Notes: a model not told the origin generated them from the letters alone. DNA of 64,000 nt from Tribonema minus (GCA_017506865.1 JAFCMP010000549.1:62001-126000), one strand, 5' to 3'. Positions 1 to 11,290 are shown, counted from the first letter of the stretch. Numbers and translations are program-made.

Positions 1-262
1 CATACAGTACAGGCACGAGAATGAGTATGCAAAGGGGATTTGTATCGCGGGGTCATGACACAAGCCGCTCAAGATCCATGAGAAGTGCAACAGGCAGGCA
101 GAAGAATCGATTGCCTGAGCACTGCCCCCCCCCCCCCCCCCCCCCCCAAGACTTCAAGGCGTGTTCCTCGCGTGTTCCTCAGGCGAGCGTAATATAGGGC
201 GCAAAGCACTCTGAGACCGGCTGTGGTATGAGACATGTCTATGTACATGGTGCGTCCCTCTG
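1..262. other. 3' flank of the thioredoxin gene, no gene seen
   Basis: No coding region that I can support. The stretch contains a poly-C run of about 25 bases near 124-147. It lies directly downstream of the thioredoxin stop codon, so it probably includes that gene's 3' UTR and terminator. Confidence 0.5.
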
Positions 263-2149
263 TCATTCAGCCTTGGTGGGTTTTGCTGCAGCATTGATTG
301 CTGGCGCGCCGCAGTGCTCTTTCACCAGCTGCTCCAGTTGCTGAGGCTTGGCCCCTACCATCTTTGCGATGCGCTTGCCGTCACGGAAAACCTGTGCCAG
401 GAGGTGCAGCAAACAGAGGCAGTGTCGTCGTCAGGCATTGTGTACAACGTCATGCACCGGATGCCTTGAAGGCCAGCGCTTTCTTTTGCAAACAGTCAAG
501 TCCTACATTTCAAGTCTTCAGCCCTGCTTCTGCTCTGGTGCATGCGCTGCAATACGGGGTGCTGTGCTGCTGAAGGATGACGCAGCGCGCGCTACACTGC
601 CATGTCCTTCACTTGGTCGCGGGCACAAAGCAGCCTGTGAGAATTGCAAACTGCACTGCACGACAGTGCCGGGCGCCGGCAAGGGCATGTACCAGATGAT
701 GAGCGGATTTGCACCACGCGCGCACTGCAACAGCCTGCACAAGTGCGAGCATGTTCACAACTGGTCGTGGTACACGGCCCAAGTACTCAACTGACAGCTA
801 CTCGTGGTGCACTACTCCAGTACTCACGCGCTGCGACCGCCAAAAGCATGGTGCACTTGTGAACAAACGAAACTTCGTTCCAGTCATCATCATCATCATT
901 CGCCCCCCCCCATTTGCTTCGCCAGCACCCAACAAAAACGCCATGGCGCCCGACACCAGTGCGCAGCGCTCAACACTACGCTCATCACCAACTTACGTGA
1001 AACTGCGGCACCGCCGCTACGTCGCACTCGTCCGCCACCGCCGCCGCTGCGTCTATGTCGACCTTGACGAATGCCGCGCCGGGTCCGCTGTGAGCGCGCG
1101 CGAGACCCGCAAACACGGGCGCCACGCGCTTGCATGGACCGCACCACGTGGCCGTAAACTGCACGACCAGGGTCCCTGGGGCGCTGCGCGGCAGTTGAAG
1201 TGCAATAAGCAAGTGCAAACGAGCAGCAGGAGCGGCGCGTGAGAAGGAGGAGGGGGGGGGGGGGGGGAGTGCTCTTCAAGGTGCCGGTGGTTGTGAGTAA
1301 GTAAATGCGATTAAAATTCAAAATTGCTCGTCACACGAGGATGTGCTATCGCGGAATTTCAACTTGGACGTGAACCAAGTCGATTGTTCTTATCGTTTGA
1401 AGCGCGACACCGGGCGCGGTGAGAGCACTTGTGCTCATGTTGAGTGTCATCTATGTACGCGACTACTGCTCTCCACACGCTTCTGGTACAAAGTCTTGCA
1501 GAACAACGCTGCAGGTGCTGTCGATACAGGCAAGGCTCCAAACGCCAACAGATGGCAACTTCTGGCCTGCAGCAAGCTGCACCAGCCATCCATCTGCTCA
1601 GCGTTGGTGAGATCCATCACAACAAAGTAGTCGTGTGACCCGCTTGCCAACTTCAATGATCCCTGTTCAACATGACCGGGAATCGTGATTTCACTGGAGC
1701 ACTTGCGCCTGCTTGCATGCTCACTTGTTTGGTTGTGCCTAGCTGCCATTCATTTTCAGGTGCCAGTGGCAATGAACACCGCGCCTACTTTAAGGTCGTG
1801 ATCATTCATACGCGCAGCGCTGCACAAATTCATTCGCCAAATGTATACACATATATGCATCTACATACCTGCGTAGCTCCTCCCACTGCTCCTCCGATTT
1901 CACAACCACAATGGGACTGTCGGCTGGCTCCTCCTCTGGCACCGGCACCGGCAGCGGCGGAAGAATTTTTCCCAAGCGCGTCTTCAGCAGCAAGTTGTAC
2001 AGAGGCTTGAAGAAGAAAACTATGAGAGGCAGCAGCGCACTGAGCGGGATGCACACCGGTCCTATGCAGATCACCGGCCTGCAAGCAGAGCGAGGAAGCT
2101 GAAGCGGGTCAGTGAACCAGCAGGCGAACGGCACGAGCACGAGCGCCAT
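263..2149 (-). CDS. Membrane-anchored thioredoxin with a UPF0729-like N-terminus, three exons
   Basis: Exons 2149-1869, 1183-997 and 391-263 join in frame to 198 residues. Residues 95-198 form a thioredoxin domain: active site WCGPC at 107-111, the VDID strand at 135-138, the cis-proline at P153, and a C-terminal helix encoded by exon 3. The donors are GTATGT and GTAAGT, and both acceptors end in CAG. Residues 24-58 are hydrophobic and begin ICIGPVCIP, followed by a Pro/Glu-rich linker (61-78). This looks like a single membrane anchor and resembles the short eukaryotic family UPF0729 (human C18orf32, starting MVCIPCIVIP). The predicted role is disulfide reduction by a membrane-tethered thioredoxin; ER or plastid-envelope location is inferred only. 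ATG 2149 is the first in-frame start seen. The gene is divergent from GPX. Confidence 0.9.
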
Positions 2150-2520
2150 TCACTGCGAGCACGTCCGCGTGGTGCATGCACCGATCACGTTGTGCTCGTC
2201 GACAGTTCAGGAAAGCGGCACGTGTTCCTCGGCTGCACCTTTCTGCCCAACGTGTACAAGGAAGTACGCTCAACAAAGGTAGCAGTTATGAGCAGAACTC
2301 GTGATGTCACTCACATGATACTGCTCCCCCACACCAGGTACGCGCGTGTTTAGAAATTGGTTTTCACTTGAAACTTCACCTCTCTCAACTGTTGAACTTG
2401 ATGTTGAACTTCAAGGCTTGGGACGCAATACCAGATACCGTCTCTATCATGCTGCTTTCACGTGCGCGGTCCTCACTGCGGCCTGTTACGCACACCGTGA
2501 CCACCACCTGCGCCAGATGC
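2150..2520. promoter_or_regulatory. Divergent promoter region between thioredoxin and GPX
   Basis: About 370 bp separate the two divergent start codons, so the promoters of both genes must lie here or overlap. A palindromic CACGTG (G-box/E-box core) sits at 2219-2224. I see no clear TATA box. An in-frame ATG at 2368 upstream of the GPX start could give a longer N-terminus if transcription starts early enough. Confidence 0.5.
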
Positions 2521-4799
2521 ATGGCCTACAGCGCCAAGCTGGACTTCGAGGGATGCGCTGGCACAGACAAGCTCAGCCCAGAGTCCTTTGCTGGCAAGGC
2601 GGTGCTGGTGGTGAATACTGCGAGCAAGTGCGGACTCACACCACAGCTGAAGGAAATGCAGCTGGTTCATAAACGCTTCAAGGTGCGCCTGTAAAGTAGA
2701 TGTTTCAGAGGCTTGGCGATACATAAGCTGAAGTACTGACATCCAGGTTTTTTTCAAGAGCATTGCGGGGGGTTGATCACAAAGAGTAATGGTTACATAT
2801 ATCCACAACTAATGTGGCACTTTACACCTATACAGTGCTGCTACGCCCATCGTCCATGGCTTGTGCTCAGCATACTCTGGCTCTCTGCCTAGTAAGAAGA
2901 TTGCGATGTGTCACCAAGTGCGTGAATCACAATGGCAGGCAGGTGGTGGTGCCAACATCAGCAGCTTTTGTCCCGCTTGTATGTGGTCAGCACATCAGGC
3001 AGTGACAGCGTTGCCCTTGTTAATGGGTGACGATTTGCGCTTGAACCATGGAGCTTCTGCAGCAGCATCTTCAGACATACGAAAACGAAATTGAAAACGA
3101 ATCAAAAGATCGTAGAGCTCTAGGTGACAAGGGATGGTTAGCCGCAAGTGCCTTCCACCAATAACCGTGGTCGCCGCTGCTGCAGCAATTGGCCACGTAT
3201 GTTGCCTTCTCATCACCTGACACCTGCATGCCAAAAGTCCCCCTCAACCTCTCTGCATCATTTTCTCTGGCTCTTGTGTGTTGTCTTACCATGTTGTGGG
3301 ATGGCAGGCGCAAGGACTGATAGTGCTGGGAGTGCCATGCAACGATTTTGGAGGTCAGCCATTGGGTGTCAATAAAAAAGACAAACGAAGAGGGGGGGGG
3401 GAGGGGGAAATCTGTTGTACTCTGGTGAATCAGTGTTTCTTCCCTGCATGGTGTCTGACGTGGCTGATGCACAGTAGGTCGTTGCGTGCATGGGTAATAG
3501 ACGTGTGGCATGCAGCGACGCTCCACCGCCGCTGTTTTGTGTCGCGCATGCACGTTGTTTGATGTACGCACATGGGCCGATGGCCGCATGGCTCATTTGA
3601 AGGGCAATGTGCATGTTTTCACTTGGGTGTGCTGCGGCATTTTGATCAACCTTGCAACGCGGTTTGATATACTTCAAGAAGTAGTACCAAGTGTTCCGTT
3701 TGTATGATGCAGCTCAACGCCATGCAACATACCGTTGTTGTTGTTTTGCGATGATCTCCATACATGTGGCGCCTTGCCAGGTCAGGAGCCGTGGGAGGAG
3801 CAGAAAATCATGGACTTTTACAAAAGCAAGGTGTGTCAGTTGTTCGTGACAGCTTGTTGCATATGAGAGGGCAAGGGCGCGCTTGGATCTGTCATGTTTT
3901 GCGGATGCATGCGTGTGTGCATAGCAATCGATCATGACTCACTGAGCATATGGCGGGATGATGCACATTCCACCAGATATGATAGTCCAGCCGTGTACCA
4001 TGTCCAAGCGGCTCCTGTATGTGTTGTCCCTGGCAGCCATCGCCACCGGTTGAATGTGTAACATCTGGTAGCAGTGACCGCAGTGCGCCGCACTTTGATG
4101 TGCTCTTGGAATTATGTGTATCGTTCGGAGCGCCTGTCGCAACGCCACATCTGGTCGGGCGCCCAATAATATGCAGTCCTTCTAAGAGCAGTGCAGCACC
4201 AGGTCATGACCGCTTGGGCCAGCATGATGCCGCAGTGGTGCCAACATCATTGGCATGTGCAGTTGCCAAGGCTATGCGCATGCACGGCGACTGCGCTCGG
4301 TGGTGCTGTCTCTCGCGCAACTCCTGCTTTCAGCACAGGCATTGTGCGGTGCCTGATTTCTTGCGCTGTGAAGCTGGTGCAGTGCACAGTGTGACTCTCG
4401 TACTGTCTGCGGCCCATCAACTTGTGCGCTCCCGGCAGTGCTCAGCATCTGAGCAAGTTGCAGTTGTGGTACGCGCCGAATCGTGCACGCTCAACTTCAA
4501 TTTCCATCCGCCATGTCCCCCCCGCGCAGTACGGCGTGACATTCCCGCTCGCCGCAAAGGTCCACGTGCGCGGGCCCAACGCGCACCCCTTGTACGCAGC
4601 GCTCCGCAAGGATCTCGGCGAAGACGCGCTCCCGCAGTGGAACTTCCACAAGTTCCTTTTCAGCGGTCACGGGGACCTCCTGGGCGTCTTCGGGCACATC
4701 ATACCGCCTACGGATGTTGAAGTTTCGGAGGCCATAGAGGAGGCGCTCGCGGAGCTTGAGATGGGCACTGCCAACAGCAGCAACGCGGACGGCCAATGA
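2521..4799 (+). CDS. GPX: Glutathione peroxidase, cysteine type, four exons
   Basis: Exons 2521-2682, 3308-3353, 3781-3830 and 4530-4799 give 175 residues, close to the usual size of about 165. The product reduces hydroperoxides, including lipid hydroperoxides, with a thiol donor. Visible motifs are VVNTASKCGLTPQ with peroxidatic Cys37 (codon TGC, not the selenocysteine codon TGA), LGVPCNDFGGQEP with Gln71, YGVTFPL, GPNAHPLY and WNFHKF with Trp123-Asn124. The catalytic tetrad C-Q-W-N is therefore complete. The resolving Cys of thioredoxin-dependent GPx, usually near EF(V)C before YGVTFP, is absent: the protein reads MDFYKSKYGVTFPL. Splice phases agree at all three introns. The last exon edge and stop are duplicated just downstream. 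Confidence 0.94.
3093..3197. repeat. Dispersed repeat, copy 1 (in GPX intron 1)
   Basis: About 105 bp running from GAAAACGAATCAAAAGATCG to CAATTGGCCACG. It recurs at about 23276-23360 and 48017-48123 in the same orientation with about 80-90% identity by eye. No terminal repeats or target duplication were recognised. It may be a short non-autonomous element or part of a larger one. Confidence 0.75.
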
Positions 4800-4946
4800 C
4801 GCGCGCGTGCGGGAGAGTATGCTTAGTTTCGTGAATGAAGTTCATCACACAACAGGGCACTGTCAACAGCAGCAACGCGGACGGCCAATGACACGCGCGC
4901 TCGTGTGATCGTGCTTAGTTTCGTGAATGAAGTTCATCACACAACG
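4763..4946 (+). repeat. Tandem duplication of the GPX coding end and 3' UTR
   Basis: Two adjacent units of about 92 bp, 4763-4854 and 4855-4946. The first covers the last GPX codons (encoding GTANSSNADGQ), the TGA and the early 3' UTR. The second repeats all of this with a few changes, starting GGGCACTGTCAACAGCAGC. The copy lies beyond the functional stop and is not translated. Confidence 0.92.
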
Positions 4947-5461
4947 TGAGAGTTTTTTTTTGCCTGCGACGCTATGTTAATGCGGTGTGGACTGGTGTCA
5001 TATGTGCCACAGTGTGCAACACCCTCTCAGACCAGTTCGGGAAGTTTTTTGCTGTTGTTTATTCCCCCTCAATCATCAAAACCACAATGGCGAGTCCCGC
5101 GATTATCTAAAGGCTTCGATCAGCTTTCATGGATTAATGGGCTGTTTTTCACCAGCATGGCTGTTCCTCGTCAACATGAGCTCTTCTTGCCCTTCACAGG
5201 ATTTGTCTAGGTTCAAATGTTGAAACCTGTCTAGGTTTACTCGTGTTGCGCGCACGACTGACTGCCTGTCGTCAGCGTTGTCAGTCTGTGTCTGTGTCTG
5301 TCTGTGTGTGTTTTTTTTTGCGCATCAATCAGGATGGTTGAAGTTGAAGTTTGGATGTTCCGAAGTTGAGGTGCTTTGTTCTGAGAGAGCAGACACCGCG
5401 CCGACACATCACTCAACGAAGACCCCGAGTAAACGACAAACAGCAAACACCAAAAGCAATC
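4947..5461. promoter_or_regulatory. Intergenic region and presumed LEA-like gene promoter/leader
   Basis: No supported coding region. A TG-rich run lies at about 5275-5320. The 5' UTR of the next gene probably starts near the A-rich stretch before ATG 5462 (5430-5460), which gives a good start context. Confidence 0.45.
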
Positions 5462-8400
5462 ATGGCTGCTTCCCGAGGCGAGGTTGTTATTACGGACGGC
5501 AGCGGCGCGCCCAGCACTGGCGTGATCGATGTGAACCCTCGACAGAAGGTTAGAACATGCCGGATCTGTGTGTGCAGGATGCCATGCCCATTGCGGGCTG
5601 AGCTGGTGGCTCTTTCGCGTGATGTGGGTGCCGCTAGCAGCGACGTCTTCGCGAAAGCTTTGCTCATTCTTGCATTTGCGTCGTCGCCGAGAGAGATCTG
5701 TGCTCTGTGGTGCGAATGCTCCATTCATGATCAATACACTGGAAATGTAGTGTCACGTTTATAGGCCAGCAGCTGTTAGCGATGAAAGCCTTATACGCAC
5801 ACCTCAAGACTGCTATTGTCGTCCGATGTTCAGTCAGCAAAGGGCTCGTGTTGCCGTCAAGAATCTTACGGTTGAACTTTGCTCGCTCGCGGCAGGTGAC
5901 TCCACTGCAGGCAGCTCCCGGCTACGAGCCTGCAGGCACCGCCAACATCGCCGTTGACCCCAACGCACCGCAGCAGCAGGGGTACATCGGCCACTTCGTG
6001 TCGAGCATCAAGAACATCGTTACCGGAGGCCCTCCCGTAAACGCCCCTTCCGCAGAGGGGCCTCCGAGCACCTCCGGCTTTCAGACCGGCATCCCTCAGT
6101 CAGATGATCCCGGCACTAGGGCCCGCGCCGATGCGCGCCGCACTGCCGACAAGGCGGGTGAATCTGCAAGGGCTGCTGGCGATGCTGCCAAGTCAGCGGG
6201 CTACACGACGCTGGACACGGCGGCGGCGGCGCGCGACAGCGTCGCCGAGAGCGCCAGGGAGACGGGCGCGGAGGTGAGCGCTACCACTGCACCGCTTCAA
6301 CAGAAGAAGTCGCGTGGTGTAATGGGAGATGCTCAATATGCCTATTAAGGTGTTCGTGGCGTGCGGCTTTTAACCGCAAGGTTGCGATACGTTAGGCTGC
6401 TGTCTGGGTTCAAAAAGGGCGTGGCGATGCCGCCGCTTCTTCACCAAACAGTTGTGTCATGTGATGGAGGTTGCTGTTGAAGTGCTCGCGGCGCGCAGAT
6501 TTAAACCCCAAGTTACGCGCGCGGATTTAAACCCCAAGTTAGGTTGTGTAAAGAGACATGCACGAGGTGCTGCACACGGTTTCCATCCCTAAATTTGGGT
6601 TAGGTTAGGCAGCTGTGTGCAGTTGTGTAGTGTAATGTAAGTTGCTCAAAGTGCTTGCGACTGGCAGACTTAACCGCAAGTTGGGGTTACGTTAGGCTGC
6701 TGTCTGTGTTTCAGAAGGGCGTGGCGGTGGCGATGCCACTTCTTCAGCAAGCACTTGCGTGGTTCGATGAAAGATGCTAAGGGTACCCTTTGCGCGTAAA
6801 TCATAAACCAAACTTAGGGCTAGGTTAGGCCGCTGCTGCTGTTGGGTTTAAAGAGGGTATGGCGGCGGCAATGCCACTGCTGACTGGATTCAAGTTCTCA
6901 CAAGGTGTGTGCAATGGCCTCGTTTGATCAGAGTAGAGTGCGTGCATAGACGCAGTCATGTCGTCAGGGAGTTGGTTGCAGGCGTAGGCAGAGGAGCAGA
7001 GAGATGTCGTGCAGAGCTTTATTTCCACCTGCCATGCTGTGTACGTTTTGCACCAGCGCTGTTGCTTCTGCTAGCTTTTGGTTTGTTTGTACGTCAGGAG
7101 CAGCACGCCCACCATGGCCGGTTGTACAACCATTTGCCAACCCCCTCATCCTGCTCGCAAATTCTTTTCCAAACTCCAATCCGCCACGCTGCCAACGACG
7201 CAATTGCACGCTCCATCCATCAAGCGTTCTCGGCCCAGTCCGCGCGTACCTACATCACCACGACATCCCCTGAACTGCAAACCCTACTTCAACCCCACAT
7301 GCACGCAAGCGGCCCAGTCCATAACCTACCCACATGCCCCTCACCACCCCCCCTTCCTTAACTTCAAACCCTACTTGAACTTCAGATCCGCGACGCCGCC
7401 AAGGACGTCAACGCGCGCTCCAACGAGAAGGCGGCCGAGCTTGGCGACAGCGCGCGCGCCACCGGCAGCGAGCTGCGCGACGCGTACCACCAGACCAGCC
7501 AGCGCGCGTACCAGAAGTACAACGAGACGGGGGACAAGATGCACGAGAAGGCCGAGGGGGCGGGCGAGGGCATCAGGGAGACGGCTGCCGCCGCGCGCGA
7601 TCGCGCCTACAATGCCGCCGAGGCGACCCGCGCCGGTGCGTTCTGCCTGCGCTTTGTCGGTCGCGCTGCAGGGTTCAATCTTCTGTGCGAGAGCAGTTGC
7701 TGCTGCTGTGAAGTACGAGTCAACACTTCGATGTGAGTGGATGCACGGGAAGGCAGAGGGGGCGGGCGAGGGCATGAGGGAGACAGCCGCCTCCGCGCGC
7801 GACCGTGCATATGATGCTGCCGAGGCCACCCGCGCTGGTGCGTTTGCTGTGTCGAACTGCACTGTGCTGCGATCTTTGAAATTCTGTTGTGGCATCTTTA
7901 AAACTTTTGCGGAAGAACAAGTGCTAGTTCCAGGGGCACGGCAGCGTATGATGCCGCCGAGGCAGTCCGCGCCGATGCGTTTGATCATGAAATTCAACTT
8001 TACACAACTCCACTCCGCCCGCACTGCAGGCACCAGCGCTGTTGTCGAGATGCGAGACGCCGCAGTGCGCGCCGCACGCAATGCAAATGATGGCATGAGC
8101 AGCATGTCCTGATTATCAACTCCTGTCTAACATCATCTTCACATCCATTCTACTCCCATCGCAGAGACGGTGACGCGCACAGTGCGTACAACGTTCCTGA
8201 AAACGTGTGCACTGCCAGCTTCAACTCGATCATAACAAACCACTTCAACTCCAACCTGACCACCCTCTATTTCTTTCTACTCCACGAACGCCGTGGTCGA
8301 GACAGTCGCGACGCCGCGGTGCGCATGCGCGACGACGCCGCACGCGCAGCACACAATCTTCACAATGCATGTTCTAATCATCAATTAAGCAGGAGCTTCA

Positions 8401-11290
8401 GCTGTGCTCAACTCATGCACAACCCAACACAATTCTGCTCCACTCCGCAGGCGCGAACGCCGTTGTCGAGACAGGCGCGGACGCCGGCGCAGCGGCGCGC
8501 GACGCCGCAGTGCGCGCTCGCGACGACGCCGCACCCGCCGTTGATGCTGCTCACAACAGATAAATGTGCAAACCGCCAGCTTTAACTAATCACTTCAACT
8601 CCAGCCTGACCACCCTCTATCCTCTCTGCTCCACCCGAACTGCAGGCGCCAACGCCGTGGTCGAGACGGTCGCCGATGCGGGCGCAGCGGCGCGCGACGC
8701 CGCGGTGCGCACCCGCGAGGATGCAGCGCGTGCAGCCGAGCACCACGCGCGCGCCGTTGACTCCCACATCCACGGCTCAGTAGACCCCGAGACCGGTGCG
8801 CAGCACCCCACTACGGTTGAGGCGTTTGGGGGGCTGGGGGCGGGGGCGGCGGAGGGGTTCCGCGGCGCGTTCCGCGCGCTGACTGACACGCTGGGGTCGC
8901 TCGCGGGGGCGGGGCGGGCGACGGCGGGGGACGTTGGCAACAAGGCTGATAGGTATGTATCTATATGTATGTTGTGTGATTATATATGTATTTTATGTGG
9001 TGTGTATGTAGACAATGCTGGGGTCACTCGTTGGGGTGGGGCGGGGGGCGACGGGGATGTGAGCGACAAGGCTAATAGGCACGTATGTAGATGTATGTTA
9101 CTCGGTGTGTAGGTAGTGCGTTGCGCTGAATGGTGTTGGTGACCCGGCCGGTCGGTATGTGTGGATATGTGTGTTGTGTCGTGTGTGGGCAGAGTGTTGG
9201 CGATGTTGGCGACAAGTCCGAATGGCATGTAGAAGTATGCGTATGTGTATGTTGTGTGGTGAGCAGGAGTGTGTTGAGTTGAATGATGTGTTGGGGGGCA
9301 GATGCGTATGTCTGCATGTGTGCAGGTGGCGTTTTGCGCTGAACAATATTGCCAGCTATGTATGTATATGGTATGGTATTAGAAGGTGACACCAGCAACA
9401 AGGCAGATAGGTATGCTTTCATATGGTGTGGTAGTGGTAGCAGGCATTGATTGCCCTGGATCTACCTGCCGTTGAGTGTCTTAAGTGCACTTTCATAAGC
9501 GCACGCTTTCATAATCACACGTTTTGGGGGGGTCACGGGGGGGTGGGCAACAGCGGGCGATGTCATGTTTAGTGCACAGGCAAGCATAGGAACTGTGTAT
9601 GTGGCATGGACGTCGCCCCGGAAAGGTTTATTTTCTCATCAATGCATGTGCGCGTCGGGGGCTTGAGGGTGCACGGGAGATCACATCGTGCAAAGCCTCT
9701 GGTGATGGGCATTGACCTCCATTGCTGTTTTTTTCTCTTGTGCCGTTGTGCTTCTACAGGACGATGACTCATGCTGGCGCTGCATTTGAAGATGCCGCAC
9801 GCACCACTGAGGAGCCCGGACAGAGGGTGAGTTGAACTTGAATGTGGTGTTCGTTTCAACCCGGCAGTATATTGCGATTTTATTTCGCTGTTTTCAGCAG
9901 CGTGTGAAAGTTCAACAGTACAGTTCCATGATTGCTGAGGTTGCGCAGCGTGTCGTTGTACCACAGCTCGACCTTGCCACTGGCCTTATGCATAGAAGTA
10001 TACATGTAGCCGCACAGCGTAACCCTGCAACCAGTGCGCCACAGTCACGCCTGCTGCCTGACAGGGGCTAAGCTAAGCCTGCATATGATGGGTCTGCAGC
10101 CCTGCTCAGCATTTGGACTAGGGGGAGGGCCAGGGCGAAGGCTGCTCCAACCCACTGAAGCATTTGCATGGATGAAATCTGGATTGTCCTATATTATTGA
10201 CCTCAGTAGTACAGAAAGGATGCAAATTGTGTGAATCACAATCAAATGGTGCAAAGCAAGAAGGCATCAGTCACTGAGCAGAGTCACAAAATGGCTGATG
10301 CGCGTCCATGCTTACGCCTTCACAGTGGGTGAGAGTGACCATTGACTTGTGACTGCAACCAAGTTATTTAAAGTCGCCGCAGACGCTCACACTTTAAATA
10401 ACTTGGTTGCAGTCACAAGTCAATGGTCACTCTCACCCACTGTGAAGTGACAGCATATGATTTGCTGCTTCGACACCATGTGCTGACTCCTCACACATGC
10501 TCACAGTCCTCAGTTTTCACATGGCTCGCTCCGCGCTGCCACTCGTGCTGCAGGCGAATGCGCGCGTCGCAGCCATGCGTCCAAAGCATATGGCTACTTC
10601 AAGTTGCAGAGCAGTAGCTCACCAGCAACCACAAGTTGCAAATCTGTTGCTGACTGCTCACATGCTCATAAGAACTCATTCTCACGCGCCACTCCCCCTC
10701 TTACGCTGCAGGCCAACGAGCGCGTAGCAGACGCACGCGATGAAGTCGCCGCCGACGCACGCAACCTCAAAGAGCAGACCACGGAGGGCGCCCAGAACCT
10801 CAAGCAGCAGACGCGCGAGGGCGCTCAATCCCTCAAGCAGCAGACGCAGGAGGGTGCGCAGTCTTTCAAGGACCAAACTCGCGAGGGCGCGCAGTCTCTC
10901 AAGGAACAGACCGCGGAAGGCGTGGCGCGCGCGCGTGAGGACCTTTCCGCAGGCGCGCATTCCGCCGGGGAACGCGCCCAGGAAGGCGCCGAGAATGTGC
11001 GCGACGCCACCGCCGCCAGCGCGCAGTCCCTCAGGGACACCGGGCGCAACGTCGTCGATAGCGCTAAGGAGACGGTTAGCGGCAGCGGCAGCGGCGGCGG
11101 CAGCAGCGGCGGGGGCGGCCGCGATTTCAGCAGCGCGCTGCCGGCAGATCAGCCGCCCGCCGGCAAGGGCGGTGCTGACTTTGAGGCATTGCCGCTGCAG
11201 AAGCCAGTGATACTGACACGCAACCCGCCGCAGGCAGGGTCGGGGCAGGCGGTCGCGGACGCGACGGTGCGGGGGCGTCCCGGCGCGTAA
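5462..11290 (+). CDS. LEA-like amphipathic repeat protein, six exons
   Basis: Exons 5462-5548, 5896-6273, 7386-7635, 8646-8952, 9760-9826 and 10712-11290 join with matching phases to about 555 residues. Residues 1-80 are a non-repetitive Pro/Gly-rich head. The rest is Ala, Arg, Glu, Asp and Lys rich and nearly free of Trp and Cys, with repeats such as ARDAAVRTREDAARAA and AGEGIRETAAAARDRAYNAAEATR. The last exon has five 11-residue units of the type LKEQTTEGAQN/LKQQTREGAQS, the hallmark of group 3 LEA proteins, then a Gly/Ser linker and a Pro-rich tail. Such proteins fold on drying and protect membranes or enzymes; the role here is inferred. The exon 2 acceptor could instead be 5911, also in frame. 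Echo copies of exons 3, 4 and 6 lie in the introns. Confidence 0.78.
6360..6900. repeat. Intron-internal repeats in LEA-like intron 2
   Basis: Three to four diverged units carry a motif of the form TTAGGCTGCTGTCTG-GGTT, then AAAGGGCGTGGCGATGCC and CTTCTTCA. They lie near 6390-6480, 6690-6780 and 6820-6890, with related TTTAAACCCCAAGTTA pieces between them. The array lies inside intron 2 and does not obviously copy an exon edge. Confidence 0.65.
7741..8560 (+). repeat. Echo copies of LEA-like exon 3 (3' part) and exon 4 (5' part)
   Basis: Intron 3 (7636-8645) holds copies of both neighbouring exon edges. At 7741-7850 there is a close copy of the end of exon 3 including the GTGCG donor, and a more decayed one near 7925-7980. 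At 8029-8100, 8288-8370 and 8445-8560 there are copies of the start of exon 4, two of them preceded by CTGCAG or CCGCAG acceptors. The last contains a premature stop. The first two groups copy the upstream edge and the rest the downstream edge. Confidence 0.85.
8953..9420 (+). repeat. Echo copies of the LEA-like exon 4 end and donor
   Basis: The exon 4 end, encoding GNKAD plus donor GTATGTA, is followed by decayed copies near 9055-9085, 9195-9225 and 9385-9412, each followed by TG/TA-rich intron sequence containing TATGT. The whole intron start is therefore a degenerate tandem array with a period of about 110-190 bp. Confidence 0.75.
10318..10447. repeat. Perfect 57-bp inverted repeat with a 16-nt loop
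   Basis: Arms 10318-10374 and 10391-10447 are exact reverse complements as far as I can check base by base, with the 16-nt spacer CGCCGCAGACGCTCAC. It lies in intron 5 of the LEA-like gene and would form a long hairpin in the pre-mRNA. No target duplication was seen. Confidence 0.93.

Noticed and set aside
1447-1749. Extra thioredoxin exon in the first intron
   Set aside because: The two flanking exons join in frame and complete the fold; this frame shows no family resemblance.
2622-2640. Selenocysteine GPX
   Set aside because: The catalytic codon is TGC (Cys), and I saw no in-frame TGA at that site.
4019-4720. Plus-strand 233-codon frame overlapping the GPX last exon
   Set aside because: It is the wrong frame over exon 4, which clearly encodes GPX; the rest is GPX intron 3.
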